Part shown: positions 52,485-63,374 of the stretch, in pieces | How positions within the stretch are numbered: the stretch's first letter is position 1 | How the letters are laid out: every line of letters starts with the position of its first letter | From: Diploptera punctata | Lineage: Eukaryota > Arthropoda > Insecta > Blattodea > Blaberidae | Length of the DNA: 64,000 bases | Reading direction: 5' to 3' | Assembly: GCA_030220185.1 (NCBI GenBank) | Contig: JASPKZ010010239.1 | Span: 1,320,001-1,384,000 of the forward strand | Position numbers and translations under genes: made by a program | The notes under the pieces: model-generated | What the model was told of the DNA's origin: nothing | The model's database searches: none | Seen by the model: only the letters and a program-made list of their open reading frames with translations

Positions 52485-52559
52485 TAATATTGGTTTTTTA
52501 TAAGATTATTTTTACGAGCAAGTATAGATCATATCATGTACGTTGGGATTGTGAGCCTT

Positions 52560-53170
52560 TCAGATGTGTCTATGCTATAGGTAAGCTTAGAGTTACAGCT
52601 TCTGATTGGACGGGAATAAAACGAGCGTTAAGATAATTATTTGTTAAAAACGAAGAGTTAAAGTTATTATACCAAAAGACAGGGAATCCAGTGAAATTGT
52701 ATTGCGGCTCAGACTTTGCATGGTATTGAGTGGATAGAAAATCTAGGAGTGTGTATGTTTTCATATTGACAGGTGCAGCAATGTCTTGGTTATAGAAGAA
52801 GGAGGAACTATCATAGCTCAATATAAATGTGAGGCTGAGTTTGTTGGAATGCAAATGGCAGCTAGGGAGTCAGTATGAATGCCATTAATGTTAAATTAAC
52901 TAGGCCAAAAGTATTTGTTTGTTTTCATCCATGCGAGACTTATTGTGACATATGGGAGCAATTTTCATGCTCAAAGATGAGGTAATGGCTAAGAGTTCAA
53001 AGCATGTACAAGTCAGGTACGTCTATGTAAAGAACTGTGTGTCTAAAGGTATTCTTTATTTTGAATAGCCTATGTTCCAATTTCTGAAAATGTTGCAGAT
53101 CCGCTTACCAAATTTGTAAATGTAATTAATTCTGAATGTGTTTTTCAAATCAATGGGATTTTTAATATAA
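52560..53170 (+). pseudogene. Copia RNase H and C-terminus
   Basis: Across frameshifts: LYQKTGNPVKLYCGSDFAWY, VDRKSRSVYVFILTGAAMSW, (KKEEL), IIAQYKCEAEFVGMQMAARE, then VRYVYVKNCVSKGILYFEY-like codons and VPISENVADPLTKFVN. This is the Copia RNase H order 'L.GY.DADWA.D..+RRS.SGY.F...G..ISW.S+KQ..VALSS.EAEY', followed by 'H...RYH.+RE.V..G.....Y.....AD.LTK'. Confidence 0.85.
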
Positions 53171-53189
53171 ATTCATTATCAAAGGAGAG

Positions 53190-53375
53190 TGTTGAATGAA
53201 TCACTTGGGAGAGTGATAATTTATTTATGTAAGTAGTATTTGTTTATGCTTGTTACAGTATTCTGTTGTTTCTATGCGACTCGATACTTCCTGTATATGT
53301 TTTTCCCCCATCATTATTAAGCACACAAAATGTTTGGATAAATAAATATAACTGAAAACTATTATTTTTTATCTA
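53190..53375 (+). repeat. Copia 3' LTR
   Basis: TGTTGAATGAATCACTTGGG start, preceded by a purine-rich aaaggagag (53181-53189) where the polypurine tract should be. Ends near 'aactattattttttatc'. AT-rich with an AATAAA (53341) polyadenylation signal. Confidence 0.75.
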
Positions 53376-53605
53376 TGAAGCAAAGATTGCCTAAAATTGT
53401 AATGGAATGGATCCCAATGGAAATTCAGAAGAGAGGAAGACCGAAGAAAACTTGGATAGAAGGGGTACAAGCGGCTATGATTTTCAGAGGATTGGAGGAA
53501 TATCATTGGATGGACAGAGAGGAATGGCGTTTGGTTTCCGGAAGACGGCGGCAGCTGCCATGATACCGGATGAAGACGATGATGATGTGACTTATTTGAT
53601 CAATT
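53376..53605 (+). mobile_element. LINE-E 3' end
   Basis: A frame of 62 codons, RLPKIVMEWIPMEIQKRGRP, KKTWIEGVQAAMIFRGLEEY, HWMDREEWRLVSGRRRQLP, then a stop and a GATGATG tail. Matches 57160-57600 residue for residue in the 'RGRP+.TW...V...M..RGL......DR..WR...GRRRQ' pattern. It lies right at the Copia 3' LTR boundary. Confidence 0.75.
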
Positions 53606-54010
53606 AACACAAAATACATAATTCATAACATAACTAACTGGTTAAACTGAATGCATTCGTGATAGTTCATTGATGTGTAGTAACAGCTCTCTTAGTAATC
53701 CTCATACAGGATCCGTCTCAGCTTTAATTTAATGAAGAAGTTAACATACGCACATAGTCTCCTCAAAGAAAACAATATGAAATCCTATTCGTTTAATACT
53801 TTGACCGGCTCTTAGTGGCTCAAATAACCAATCTCTCGTAAGTTGTAGATCTCGTGACGTAAAATATTAATTTCCGAATATTATTTATTTTTTTTGTTTC
53901 ACATATCTCAAATATCAACTACAAATTAATGACAGGGCTTGACATTCATCTATATTACTTTAGACTAATCGCCACACTTACTTAAAATTCATATTATTAT
54001 TTCATATAGG
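53606..54010. other. No recognised feature
   Basis: AT-rich sequence. Confidence 0.4.
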
Positions 54011-54915
54011 TCATACAGCTCAGTAGTAAAAAATCTGGGTTTTTACATGGACCAACACCTAGACTGGAAAATCCAGGTGAATAACACCTCCAAGAAAGTG
54101 TTCTCAATTCTTCACTCCCTAAATAGTTTTAAAAACTTCCTTCGTACAAAATTAAAACAAATACTTGTACAGACTCTTATAATGCCACACTTGGACTACT
54201 GCGACATATTACTGACTAATCTGACAACTGATCTATCTGACAGACTACAGCGTGCTCATAATGCGTGCATTCGATTTTATATTCAATCTCCGTCGTTATG
54301 ACCACGTGTCTCCTTCATTTCAGGCCTTATCATGGCTACGCCTAAATGACACAAGAACTTTACATTCACATACCTTACCATTCCAAATTCTGCACACATA
54401 TTTACCAACTTATTTAACAACACGTTTTCAAAATTTATCGACTCATCACAATTTAAGAACAAGATCACAAGACTCTTCTTTACTTTTGATACCTCAGCAC
54501 AGGACATGTCGGTACTCTGAATCTTACACAATATCTATGGCTAGAGCATGGAACTCACTTCCCAGTCATGTTGTCAGGGACTGTCAATCCCTATCATTAT
54601 TTAAATCCAAATTAACTGATATCTTAAGTTCGACACAATGAAAACATTAACTGCATAACAACTATATAGAGCATTCTATTAATAATCATCTAGGAAGCTA
54701 CTTACTTTATTTTATATCATTTTAATTTTATTATATTCTATGTTTTTGTTAGTATTAGCTAGTATTAGATCACATCATTATTGTATTTTGTTTAGTCTGT
54801 ATTTTAATAATATCTTAAAATTGTAATATGTATGTATTTTTTGTATAATTTTACTATTCGCTGGTTGAGTGGAAGAGAAAGCCTTATGGCCTTAACTCTG
54901 CCAGCTAAAATAAAG

Positions 54916-54955
<40 letters not shown>
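54011..54955 (+). mobile_element. LINE-G 3' end, well preserved, with (ATT)n tail
   Basis: Two long frames joined by one frameshift near 54275. The first: SYSSVVKNLGFYMDQHLDWK, SLNSFKNFLRTKLKQILVQT, LIMPHLDYCDILLTNL, LQRAHNACIRFI. The second: RYDHVSPSFQALSWLRLNDT, TYLPTYLTTRFQNLSTHHNL, RTRSQDSSLLLIP, ARAWNSLPSHVVRDCQSLSL, FKSKLTDIL and a stop at 54641. The 3'UTR ends agagaaagccttatggcctt...aaaataaagc, then an ATT tail (54917-54952). Young compared with the other LINE-G copies. 5'-truncated after the RT palm. Confidence 0.85.
54917..54952. repeat. (ATT)n LINE tail
   Basis: About 12 ATT units directly after the LINE-G AATAAA signal. Confidence 0.9.
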
Positions 54956-56157
54956 AATACTATTTATTTATTTGTACTTTATTTAACGACTTTCTTTATA
55001 ATGCTGGGACATATAATTCGACAATAAAATCTGGACCCGAACAAACAAAAGTTTTTTGTAACAGGCCATCTATTTTAGGCTTATTAATTGGCGAAGCGAT
55101 ATCCCAGCCTTTACTTCCTTTCCTAATTAAACTATGCTCAAGGTTTTTAAACCCTTAAAATTCCATCTACCTTAGCTACGATTTAATCCAGGAATTTCGG
55201 AAGGGCGAGTATGTTAACTATTAGACCGAACTATGAATCTGAATTAAGATATGTGTGTGTGTGTGTGTGTTTAGTAATTAAAATACCGCACTAAGCAGCT
55301 AGTATAAATGACATTAATGTGATATATTTTCAATTTACGCTCCAATTCGAGGAGTATATGTTTAACCGCATGTGATTGTGTGAGTATGATGAAGAAGATA
55401 GAAGGTGAAACTCGATGCCTGCACATAGACTAGTCCTATCGGAAAACATTAAGGGGACCATTTGTTTGATACGCAATGGTCGATAGCATCCTCAACATGC
55501 ATATAAACGCGAAGTATAGAATGTTTTAGTGTGTTCGCAGGTGTATACGAATACTGCCCAATGCTTTGCCGAACGACACTTGACCTATGGAAATTTCCTT
55601 TTTTTGTCTTATTGTGTATTGTTGAGGAATTTGGTTCATCTAGATTTACGAATTGTACAACATTTTTAATTACGCCGGCTTTGGAATCCGATCCTCTAGT
55701 CATGAAGCAAACATGTTACCATTCGAGCTTATCGCTATAATTATCGTATTTTAAAATTAAAAATCAACTGAAATTAATTAATTGAACTTTGATTTATACA
55801 ATACATAGAAACACAGGCAAATATATGGTATACTGCCCACATATTCGACCATGTTCCCAATATCGCCATGCTAATGAATTTCATTATCTGCTAAACTTTT
55901 CAGAAATTTGGTAACAATACATGTAACTGATGTGTGTTCAATTGTTAGTGGTTTGAGATACGTGAACGAGTTTTCAACATGCCAGAAGAATATGACGTTC
56001 TGCGGGTTATCAAGTAGGTTACATTTACGTTATTTTATTACAAGTGTTGATAAAGATTTGAATTTGAAATAATATGCTTCGAGTGGTACTAATGTCGGAT
56101 AATACTCGAGTATAAAACTTACTTCGTTAATTTAATTTCTACTTAATAAGGATGATG
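54956..56157. other. No firm feature; (GT)n at 55252-55271
   Basis: A GT microsatellite at 55252-55271. 55440-55735 is mixed-composition DNA with antisense-overlapping short frames and a tRNA-like stretch on the minus strand near 55685-55735. No family assigned. Confidence 0.35.
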
Positions 56158-56540
56158 AAGTCCACTGCTGTGGTCTCGAGGTAGCGTGTTGTCTTGTAAC
56201 GCAGCGGGCCCGGATTCGATCCCCGCTCGGGACAAGTTTCATGGGTGAGGATTTTTCGGGGTTTTCCTCACCTGTAAGAGAAAATCAGGATACTTTAAGG
56301 CCCAAACGGTCCCCGAACATCATCTGGCCATCATTATCATCAATGTCATATTCACCTCATTAGACTAAATTTAGGTTTAAGGTCTCTCCTGGCGCATCAT
56401 TACCCATCGTCATCACCCATCATATCATTGGGGCAGCGTAACCCCGCCTTCCAGGCGCCGCAATCTCAGAATTGGGTTACAATACGCCAATTCCAGAAGG
56501 GAATACCTGAAATGTCGAATGACAAACAGGTGGCATTGAA
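56158..56540 (+). mobile_element. Composite SINE: SINE-A head, SINE-D tail
   Basis: 56165-56340 matches SINE-A (gtggtctcgaggtagcgtgt, gattcgatccccgctcggga, 'ggcccaaacggtccccgaac'). From about 56365 the sequence switches to SINE-D words 'ggtctctcctggcgc', 'cccatcatatcattggggca', 'ccttccaggcgccgc', 'ccaattccagaagggaatac' and 'gaaatgtcgaatgac', shared with 60690-60985. Confidence 0.65.
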
Positions 56541-57159
56541 CAAAAAATAAAAAATGTAAGTGGAGCACGATAAATGCGACAAAACAGAATTTCTACCGAA
56601 ATAGGTCATATGTCACGAAAAGTGAATATTTCTAATATTTTAATAATTATGTATTTAAAAACGTTTCCTGCATGTTATAATTAGACGTAATTTAATTTGT
56701 TAATATAATATATAGCATATATATACACTTCAAAGTGTTATGTGATATACGTACGTTTTCCTCTTACCTTTGGAGATGATTTTTGGACCAGTATTGGCGT
56801 ATGGTGACCGATATTTTGAATATTTTGTCTAAAAGAGGAACATCTGACCCATTTTAAGTGTAAATGCATTATTCTATTATGATGATAATAGTAAACTTTT
56901 ACGTACGACATACAATTTAAATATAATTTAACATTCCATATTAAGTCCGTTTTAGCGAATTGCGCAGGAATTAATGAATTGTGGATGTTCTCATGAAAAT
57001 ATTTGTGAAAATGAATGCAGATATCCATAAATGAAAATGAAAAAGATTTGGGTATGTGTGTGTGTTTTGTACGTAATAACGATCTAGAGGCCACAATTTT
57101 TTGTTTTATTAGAACTAAATTTCGCATATATTCCATATGGTGGGATAAGAATATTTGGA
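56541..57159. other. No recognised feature
   Basis: A minus-strand frame of 185 codons (57295-56738) overlaps the LINE-E start. It is AT-rich, shows no domain and overlaps a real LINE on the other strand, so I regard it as chance. Confidence 0.4.
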
Positions 57160-57600
57160 AAGACAGAAAACAATATATTGGTAAAACATTGGTGGAATCT
57201 GTTGCAATGTATGGAAGTGAGGTATGGACAATCAATAAGTAATACAAGAATAGCTCTAGAAATGGATTATTTACGCAGAAGTGCAAGAAAGTCAAAATTA
57301 GAACATGTCACAAATAAGGAATTTAGAAACATAATGGAAGCAGAAGAAAGCATAATTGAAAGAATTGAGGAGAAGGAATTAAAGTGGTTAGGACAGGTTT
57401 TAAGAATGGAAGAGGAGCGATGGCCGAAGCAACTATATCAATGGCAACCGACCAGAGAGAAGAAAAGAGGGAGACCGAAGTTAACATGGAAGGAAAACAT
57501 GAAGATAGTAATGCAAGAAAGAGGGCTAAGCATTGAATATGCCCAAGATCATAGGCTTTGGAGGTTTGGCACGGGAAGACGGCAGTAGCTGTAAAAACCC
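57160..57600 (+). mobile_element. LINE-E C-terminal fragment, open frame
   Basis: Frame to a stop at 57588: IALEMDYLRRSARKSKLEHV, EFRNIMEAEESIIERIEEKE, LKWLGQVLRMEEERWPKQLY, QWQPTREKKRGRPKLTWKEN and MKIVMQERGLSIEYAQDHRL, ending WRFGTGRRQ. Upstream (57180-57235, other frame) MYGSEVWTINK is the conserved thumb motif (YGSE.W). One frameshift near 57235. 5'-truncated. Confidence 0.8.
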
Positions 57601-58799
57601 GAAGATAGATATATTTGGCATATAACATTCAATTTAAAAGAAAACAAGGCTGAGTTCGGTTATCAGCAAAATCGGATCATTAAATATAAGAATTCACCTG
57701 AAACGAAAAGTTAAAAATCGGTTTAGCGATCGCAATTGTTTTATTATTTCACAACAAACTCCAAATTTTAAAACAAACGAGGGAGGTTATATCAAAAAAT
57801 TAGATAAATCCAACCACTAGAAATAGAGATTAACTTGAAGACCGAAATTAAGAGTAGCGCTTTGTTTTCATAGCGGTCCGACAATTGTAAATAAGGTGAC
57901 ATCAGAAAATGAGTTTATCCAATTTAAAAATTCAAATATATGCCGTATTCCGTACACCAGCAACATTGGAACATTAATTCGACTTGCTGAAAAATTCGCT
58001 TTAGACCACGCAGTTCCTGCGTGAGGGACTTCTAACATATTATATGGCTATAGTGAACTTTCAAGCTATAATTTACCTTAAGGGGGCGATATTTGGTCAG
58101 TATACCTTATATGCACATGTTCTATAAATAAAGCTACCAGCAGTGAAGAAAGAAACACGTTGAAATTCTATTAGAAAAAAATCGGTTATCTTTCATCTGG
58201 GCTAGTAAAATGTTGGATATTACGAAGTGGAGGAGAGGTCAGACGTACGCACTGTACGTTCAATTACATTGTACTGGGCCGACACAAGATGAAGAACAAA
58301 GCTCCGTTCCAATGAATTTACATAATTAATGATTTAATTTAGCGCTCGTAATTACGTGACCCCACAATACAACACGCCCTCATTTACGTCTACTTTTTTT
58401 AAAATGTTACTTTTTTGTTCGCTTTCACTTCCTCTTATTTACAATAGGCCTGTATTCCTACATAACGTAAAGCTTTCGTGGCAAGTGCTTTAATAAACAT
58501 TCCGAATTTAGATAAAATATTGTACTGTTTTGAAAAATAAATACATCTACAATCTGAAGATATCCGCAATCTTGGAAAACCGAATAGGCCTACAAGGTGG
58601 GCTGAACAGCGTTAAAAATTCAGACAGAAACGAGACTTATGATGCTAAATCCATTAAGCTAATGATGATGATGATAATTAAATATAAAATAATTTAAAAC
58701 CCTAATTTCGGAATGTACAGAATTTGTAATTCCAAACTTAACATCATATTTCCCAAAGCTAGCAGATTTGTTTATTCTTTAAAAGATATTGTATAACAC
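57601..58799. other. No recognised feature
   Basis: 1.2 kb of AT-rich sequence without coding or repeat matches. Confidence 0.4.
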
Positions 58800-58886
58800 T
58801 TTTTGAGATCTACGGAGTTTTAGTGAGGACGGAACCGGCAACTAATGCCTAAACCAGGAAGTGAAGAAGAAGAAGAAGAAGAAGAC
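58800..58886 (+). mobile_element. LINE-D type 3' end with GAA tail
   Basis: 'agtgaggacggaaccggcaa...ctaaaccaggaagtgaagaagaagaagaag', the non-coding 3' end of LINE-D (compare 5355-5410 and 43060-43120). Under 90 bp. Confidence 0.5.
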
Positions 58887-59021
58887 TTTTGAGGAATATA
58901 ATTTAAATATTTTCAAAAATGGAGAGTTTATTAGATAATGAAGTAAAATTGCTGGTATAATTCAAATTTAAACCTTAACTCGATAAATATTTATTTTTAG
59001 AGAATTGGGATTTTCATTAGT

Positions 59022-59225
59022 CCTCACATGTGGACGTGAGGTAACGTCGCTGTCTCGTATACAGCGGATCTGTGTTCGATCACGAGTCGAAAAATGTATG
59101 GGTGATGATATTTTTTGGGGTTTTCCTGACCTTTATGATATACATCAGGAAACATTTAGGGCAAATGGTCCCCGAACATCGTCTGATCACCATAATTATT
59201 ATTATTGTACTCACCATCTTTAGGA
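59022..59225 (+). mobile_element. SINE-A variant
   Basis: Head 'gacgtgaggtaacgtcgctg...gtgttcgatcacgagtcg' with body 'tttttggggttttcctgacc', 'catcaggaaacatttagggc', 'aaatggtccccgaacatcgt' and an ATT-rich end. Diverged from the 41950 copy. Confidence 0.6.
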
Positions 59226-59244
59226 CGAATGAAGTGTATTTGTT

Positions 59245-59450
59245 CTTGTTGGAGATTGTGGATTGAGTTGATCACTCATTCGTGGAGGCCCTCCCTGTCC
59301 TTCTGTGGTCGGAAAAGTATTTGTGTGAACCCAAGTTTAAAATCCCTCTCCCGACAGATCGTTGAACTGTAAGGCCCGGGTGGCGTGTGGTACATAAAAG
59401 CTCCTGTAACGTGAGAGATCAAAATACGATGGAGAAGAAGATGAAGAAGA
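59245..59450 (+). mobile_element. SINE-E-like remnant
   Basis: Shares 'gtgtgaacccaagt', 'gaactgtaaggcccgggtgg' and 'aaaatacgatggagaagaag' with 10812-10910. Ends in GAA units. Confidence 0.4.
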
Positions 59451-60689
59451 ACAAAAATGAACTATTTGCATTCAATTTACTTTACAACTCTAGCGTTAAT
59501 TACTTTAAATCTGAGTAACTGTTATATGTGGCAATAACAGAAAGACATTATACTGTTTAAAGGGTCTGTCCTTTGCATTGCAATTTGACTTCAACTACAC
59601 CATTCAGGTGAAAGTATTATTTTGGAATGGCAGAGCACGTAATGGGGTTGCGGCACATTACACACGTGCACAAAGTGTTTGTATTAAATAATGCTGTTGT
59701 GGGGAATGTAAAGACAAACTGACCATTCCCTCTTTCTCTACATTGTTATGTTAGGTCTATCTTATAACTGACCAGTATAAGCAGATCACAAACTTGCTTC
59801 TGCCTAACAAAGAAATAAAGAAAAAAGTATTGTCTAAATTAATTTGCTTACAATTTATGCCTGGTATAATTTTCTAATACAGGTCTATTTGTTTTATAAC
59901 AGTTTGAAACATTTTAAAATTTTAAATTACATCTAGAATATTCATTTGTACTGGTGACTATGTTGATATTTTGATGCCATAAACAAATATTCCAAATTAA
60001 AAGATTTAGATGATGAAGATCTATTGCGCTGTCCCAGTATTATGGAGATGAGTATAATGAAAGTCTACTCTACGGTTTCATGTACTTTTTACATCTTCTT
60101 CGAGGTCCGACACGCCAGGCTATATTCCCATGATCCATACCCCAATTTCTGGGTTGGGACGATGGCTGCGAACGGGGAACACAAGCGACCCTTTGGCTCC
60201 TGTTGTTCTTACTTACTTTTCTGGCCTTCGAGTCATGTGTCAGCTCTCTGGCGTTCCCCACTAGATTCAGCATTCACATATTTTCAATACCTTGGATCGC
60301 CAACAAAGCTATTTTTCCTAATATGAGACGGGGTAAAGGGTTATATGAAATAAATCAATGAGATATAAAACGACATTAAGAGGAGGGAAGGGGGGATGCA
60401 GAGTGTTGGTGGGATGAAATTCAAGAAACGGGAGAACACCGACAAAAAACCTAAAATATGTAGATAATATCCACGGTTAATACGCCTCTAGAACCTCCAG
60501 GATTTGAATTTGGGATCCCAGTCAGCTGACCCGTGCCCGCTACCCATGCGTTTACTGATACAACGGTACAATAAAATATAATGCAGTAAATAGATATAAA
60601 CGAACCGAACTCAAGAAAGTTAATTGGATACAAAAAAATTACAGATAAGGAACCCATAGTTGATCACTTCTTTAAGCCGTGTTTTTACA
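59451..60689. other. No firm feature; one tRNA-like remnant
   Basis: A plus-strand frame of 100 codons (60024-60326) overlaps an antisense frame and shows no domain. 60480-60560 looks like a minus-strand tRNA-like head (gggatcccaaattcaaatcc complement region), without a recognised body. Confidence 0.35.
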
Positions 60690-60985
60690 TGGGCTAGTGG
60701 TCAGCGTTTCTGACTACAGTCTATGAGGTCCCGGGTTCGATTCCCGATCAAACCATAGGAAATTTTCCTCAAAGGGAATTATTCCTGTGGTTTCCCATGG
60801 TCAGGAATTTAAGTTAAGTTTAGGTTAAGAACTCTCCTGGCGCTCGAGTATCATTTATCACCCATCATATCATCGGGGTAACATTATTCCGTCTTCTAGG
60901 CGCAGGAAGTGGGTTAAAATTAAAGCCGATTCCAGGAGAGAATACCGGAAATGTCGAAACGACAACCTGGGCAAGAGGGAAAAAA
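60690..60985 (+). mobile_element. SINE-D copy
   Basis: tRNA-like head ggctagtggtcagcgtttct...cccgggttcgattcccgatc (60692-60751), body 'tcctcaaagggaattattcc', 'tctcctggcgctcgagtatc', 'cccatcatatcatcggggta', 'gattccaggagagaataccg' and 'gaaatgtcgaaacgac'. About 295 bp. Confidence 0.7.
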
Positions 60986-61574
60986 TACAGTGTAAACTTC
61001 ATCACTGTGCTCTCGGTCTAGTGTTGTTGCCTCATTCGCATCAGCCTCTGTTATGATCCCGGTCGGGTACAGGTTTACAGGGTCCAGTATCTTATATTGA
61101 CGACACGTAAATGAACCTCATAACTGAATAAAGAGGCCTATGTGCCACGTTTTCGGTATTTTCACGCTCGGATTTTAATGAGTTTAAATATTTAAGAGTG
61201 TCTTTAAATAAAATAAATATTTTATTTTTCCTGTAACCTTCGGTTTTTTCTACCTCAACTAGCTCTATCTACGTCTTCTCTATAAACAATAATTTTCTTC
61301 GATATAATTATTCTATAACTTGTAAATGATGAAGTGAGAAATTATACTGAGATTAGCTAGCATCGTATTGAATAAGATAAAATATTATATATTTCATCCT
61401 CATCAGCAGTAGCAATATCAATGGCTCGACAACCCGATGTAGGCCTTAGCCGTCTTCAGAAGCTTATATTGACTCCCCTATCCTGAGCTTCATTCTTCCG
61501 GTTTTTTTTAAAGATTTCAATGTCTTGAATTATATTGTCCTCCTATCTCAGGGTCTTCTAACTTTTTCAGTCGT
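60986..61574. other. No firm feature
   Basis: 61015-61080 has a weak tRNA-like stretch (ctcggtctagtgttgttgcc...atgatcccggtcg). The rest is AT-rich. Confidence 0.35.
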
Positions 61575-61900
61575 CCCGCGCCGTAAGTGAATGGTTAAGG
61601 CAGGAAGCTTTTGGCGCAGAGCTACGGGATTTGCGCTGGTTCGAGTCTCCATGCGGGAAGGATTTTTCTCATGGTATTTCGGCCAGTATAGGACCGGTGC
61701 CCACACAGCATCGTGAGGCAATAAGTAGGGCCTCCAGGTTGAGAAGACCAACTATAACGGCTGGGGGACTCGACATGCTGAACACACGTCACTCCTACAC
61801 GGGCTGATGATCATCAACCTCTGTGATTGACACATGTGGATGTATGGCCAGCAGCCGGCTGGTAGGCTAAGGGCATTCTAGGCCTGTCGCGCCAGGAAGA
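61575..61900 (+). mobile_element. SINE-C copy, most complete
   Basis: Head cgccgtaagtgaatggttaa...gctggttcgagtctccatgc (61579-61655), body 'atttttctcatggtatttcg', 'gtgcccacacagcatcgtga', 'gcctccaggttgagaagacc', 'aactataacggctggggg', 'gtcactcctacacgggctga' and 'gggcattctaggcctgtcgc'. About 325 bp, tRNA-derived. Confidence 0.7.
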
Positions 61901-61904
61901 AAGA

Positions 61905-62265
61905 AACTTTTTTAATCAATAGAGGTTGCTCATTATAAATTATTTTTGTAGTCCTTTTGTTGTCCATGCGAATAATGTGTCCAGCCCATTTCAACCAGTT
62001 AATTTTAACAAACGTCAGAATTCCTGGTTGATTATACAGTTCATTACTATATATTTCCCTCCATACATTATTTTCCTCCACGGCACCGAATATGATCTGA
62101 GTATCTTCCATTCAAAAATGCCTAGAAATTGTTCATCGGATTTCAACATGGTCCAAATTTCCAATGCATATGTTAACACTAGTCTAAGGAGAAACTTACA
62201 CATGAGTATCGTTTGTCTTTCTAGATATGAACCGAGATCTAAACATCTTCCTGGGTCCAAGAAAG
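61905..62265 (-). mobile_element. RTE-like LINE C-terminal fragment
   Basis: Minus strand in two frames: LGSYLERQTILMCKFLLRLV, LTYALEIWTM, LGIFEWKILRSYSVP, then IIFGAVEENNVWREIYSNEL, YNQPGILTFVKINWLKWAGH, IIRMDNKRTTKIIYNEQP. The 'Y..E.W', 'FE.K+LR.I.G...EN..WR.+.N.EL' and 'LKWAGHI.RM' series is the thumb-to-C-terminus of RTE-like polymerases, of a family different from LINE-A to E. TA repeats (62268-62308) lie at its upstream edge. Confidence 0.75.
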
Positions 62266-62266
62266 C

Positions 62267-62267
<1 letters not shown>

Positions 62268-62308
<41 letters not shown>
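62268..62308. repeat. (TA)n microsatellite
   Basis: About 20 TA units. Confidence 0.9.
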
Positions 62309-62310
<2 letters not shown>

Positions 62311-63065
62311 CAGATTTACTTTTACTTACAATTTTATTGCTTCTGCTTTTCTGAAATTATTTAACTCTTTCTTTACCCTCCAAACAAAATCAACCCGTCA
62401 TTTGTATTTCATGGGTGCAGTTTTAAAAAAGTTCTAAACGAGAGTATGAAGTATTCCATAAATATGCTCGGTTTTCTGTTAAAATAGTTAAAATAGATTA
62501 GATTCTTAGAGACGGGTATGGATAGTAAGACCCTGACACGGCAACGTTATTTTTCGTTCTTTTATTATCCATCTTTACTTTATGGAATTAATTAGATGGA
62601 ATCAATTCTACGCTGATATGTAATATGTTATGATGTTCTTGCTTCGGCACACATCAATCAATCACACAACGTGACTTATATAGGCTTTTATTTGTGTTGG
62701 GCCCAAAGCCTCGAGAAGGAGATACAACGCTCCCTTGGCACTATTTGACTCGCAGACCCAAGGTCATGGGGAAGTACATGATTAGGTTTGCACTATATCT
62801 GTTAATGTATGTAATAATTCCCTATAACCTGAATAATGAAACTATTTTTCTCTGCTCATATTATCTTGTAAATTTATTTCTTTACATGAAATGGGATAAC
62901 GGTAGATCCTACAACCAAGTTAATTAAAAAAATGTTAAAATAAATAAATTGATGTACCTCTATAGTCTGTTATTTAACGTCTGTTAGTTTCTGGAAAATT
63001 AGTTATACGTTTTAAGATTCCGATTCAAAATGTTTGAAATGTGCATTAAAACAGAAACACTTCCA
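62309..63065. other. No recognised feature
   Basis: AT-rich sequence. A frame of 77 codons at 62694-62927 has a hydrophobic stretch but no family match. Confidence 0.4.
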
Positions 63066-63374
63066 TGGCGCGAAAAACCTGGATGGCCTTACGCCTACCG
63101 CTGGACTCAATATCCACATCTGTTAATCACAGAGGTGAACGAATATATAGCCAGTATAGAGTGAAATGTGATCAGGGTGTCGGGGCACCGGCCTGTTTAG
63201 CTGTTTTTTCTCAACCTGGAGTCGCTACTATTCACGATGCTGAGTGGGGGCACCTTCGTCATACTAGTCGAGATTCTACAGAAAATGTCTTCACACACGG
63301 GACTCGAACCAGCGCATGTCCCGCTACCCTGCACCAAAGCACGATGCCTTAAACCACTCGGCAATGACGCGGGG
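63066..63374 (-). mobile_element. SINE-C copy, minus
   Basis: Minus strand: head cgtcattgccgagtggttta...gctggttcgagtcccgtgtg (63300-63373), then 'gaaggtgcccccactcagca', 'gactccaggttgagaaaaaa', 'cacctctgtgattaacagat' and 'aaggccatccaggtttttcg'. Collinear with 61575-61900. Confidence 0.7.

Larger units (their letters stand above)
49661..53375 (+). mobile_element. Copia LTR retrotransposon, decayed, full span
   Basis: Two LTRs frame a Copia-ordered polyprotein relic: nucleocapsid zinc knuckle, aspartic protease, (integrase region unrecognisable), reverse transcriptase and RNase H, the order protease-integrase-RT-RNase H that defines Copia. At about 3.7 kb it is shorter than usual (near 5 kb), so internal deletions removed most of gag and integrase. 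Stops throughout. A LINE 3' end inserted between RT and RNase H. No envelope gene. Confidence 0.8.

Noticed and set aside
49661..53375. Endogenous retrovirus with envelope
   Set aside because: Domain order (protease before RT, RNase H last, no envelope) and RT motifs are those of Copia, not of a retrovirus.
56738..57295. Minus-strand frame of 185 codons
   Set aside because: Composition is AT-driven, no domain, and its 5' part is antisense to a clear LINE-E coding region.
60024..60326. 100-codon plus-strand frame
   Set aside because: Overlaps an antisense frame of similar length and shows no recognisable domain or neighbouring gene signal.
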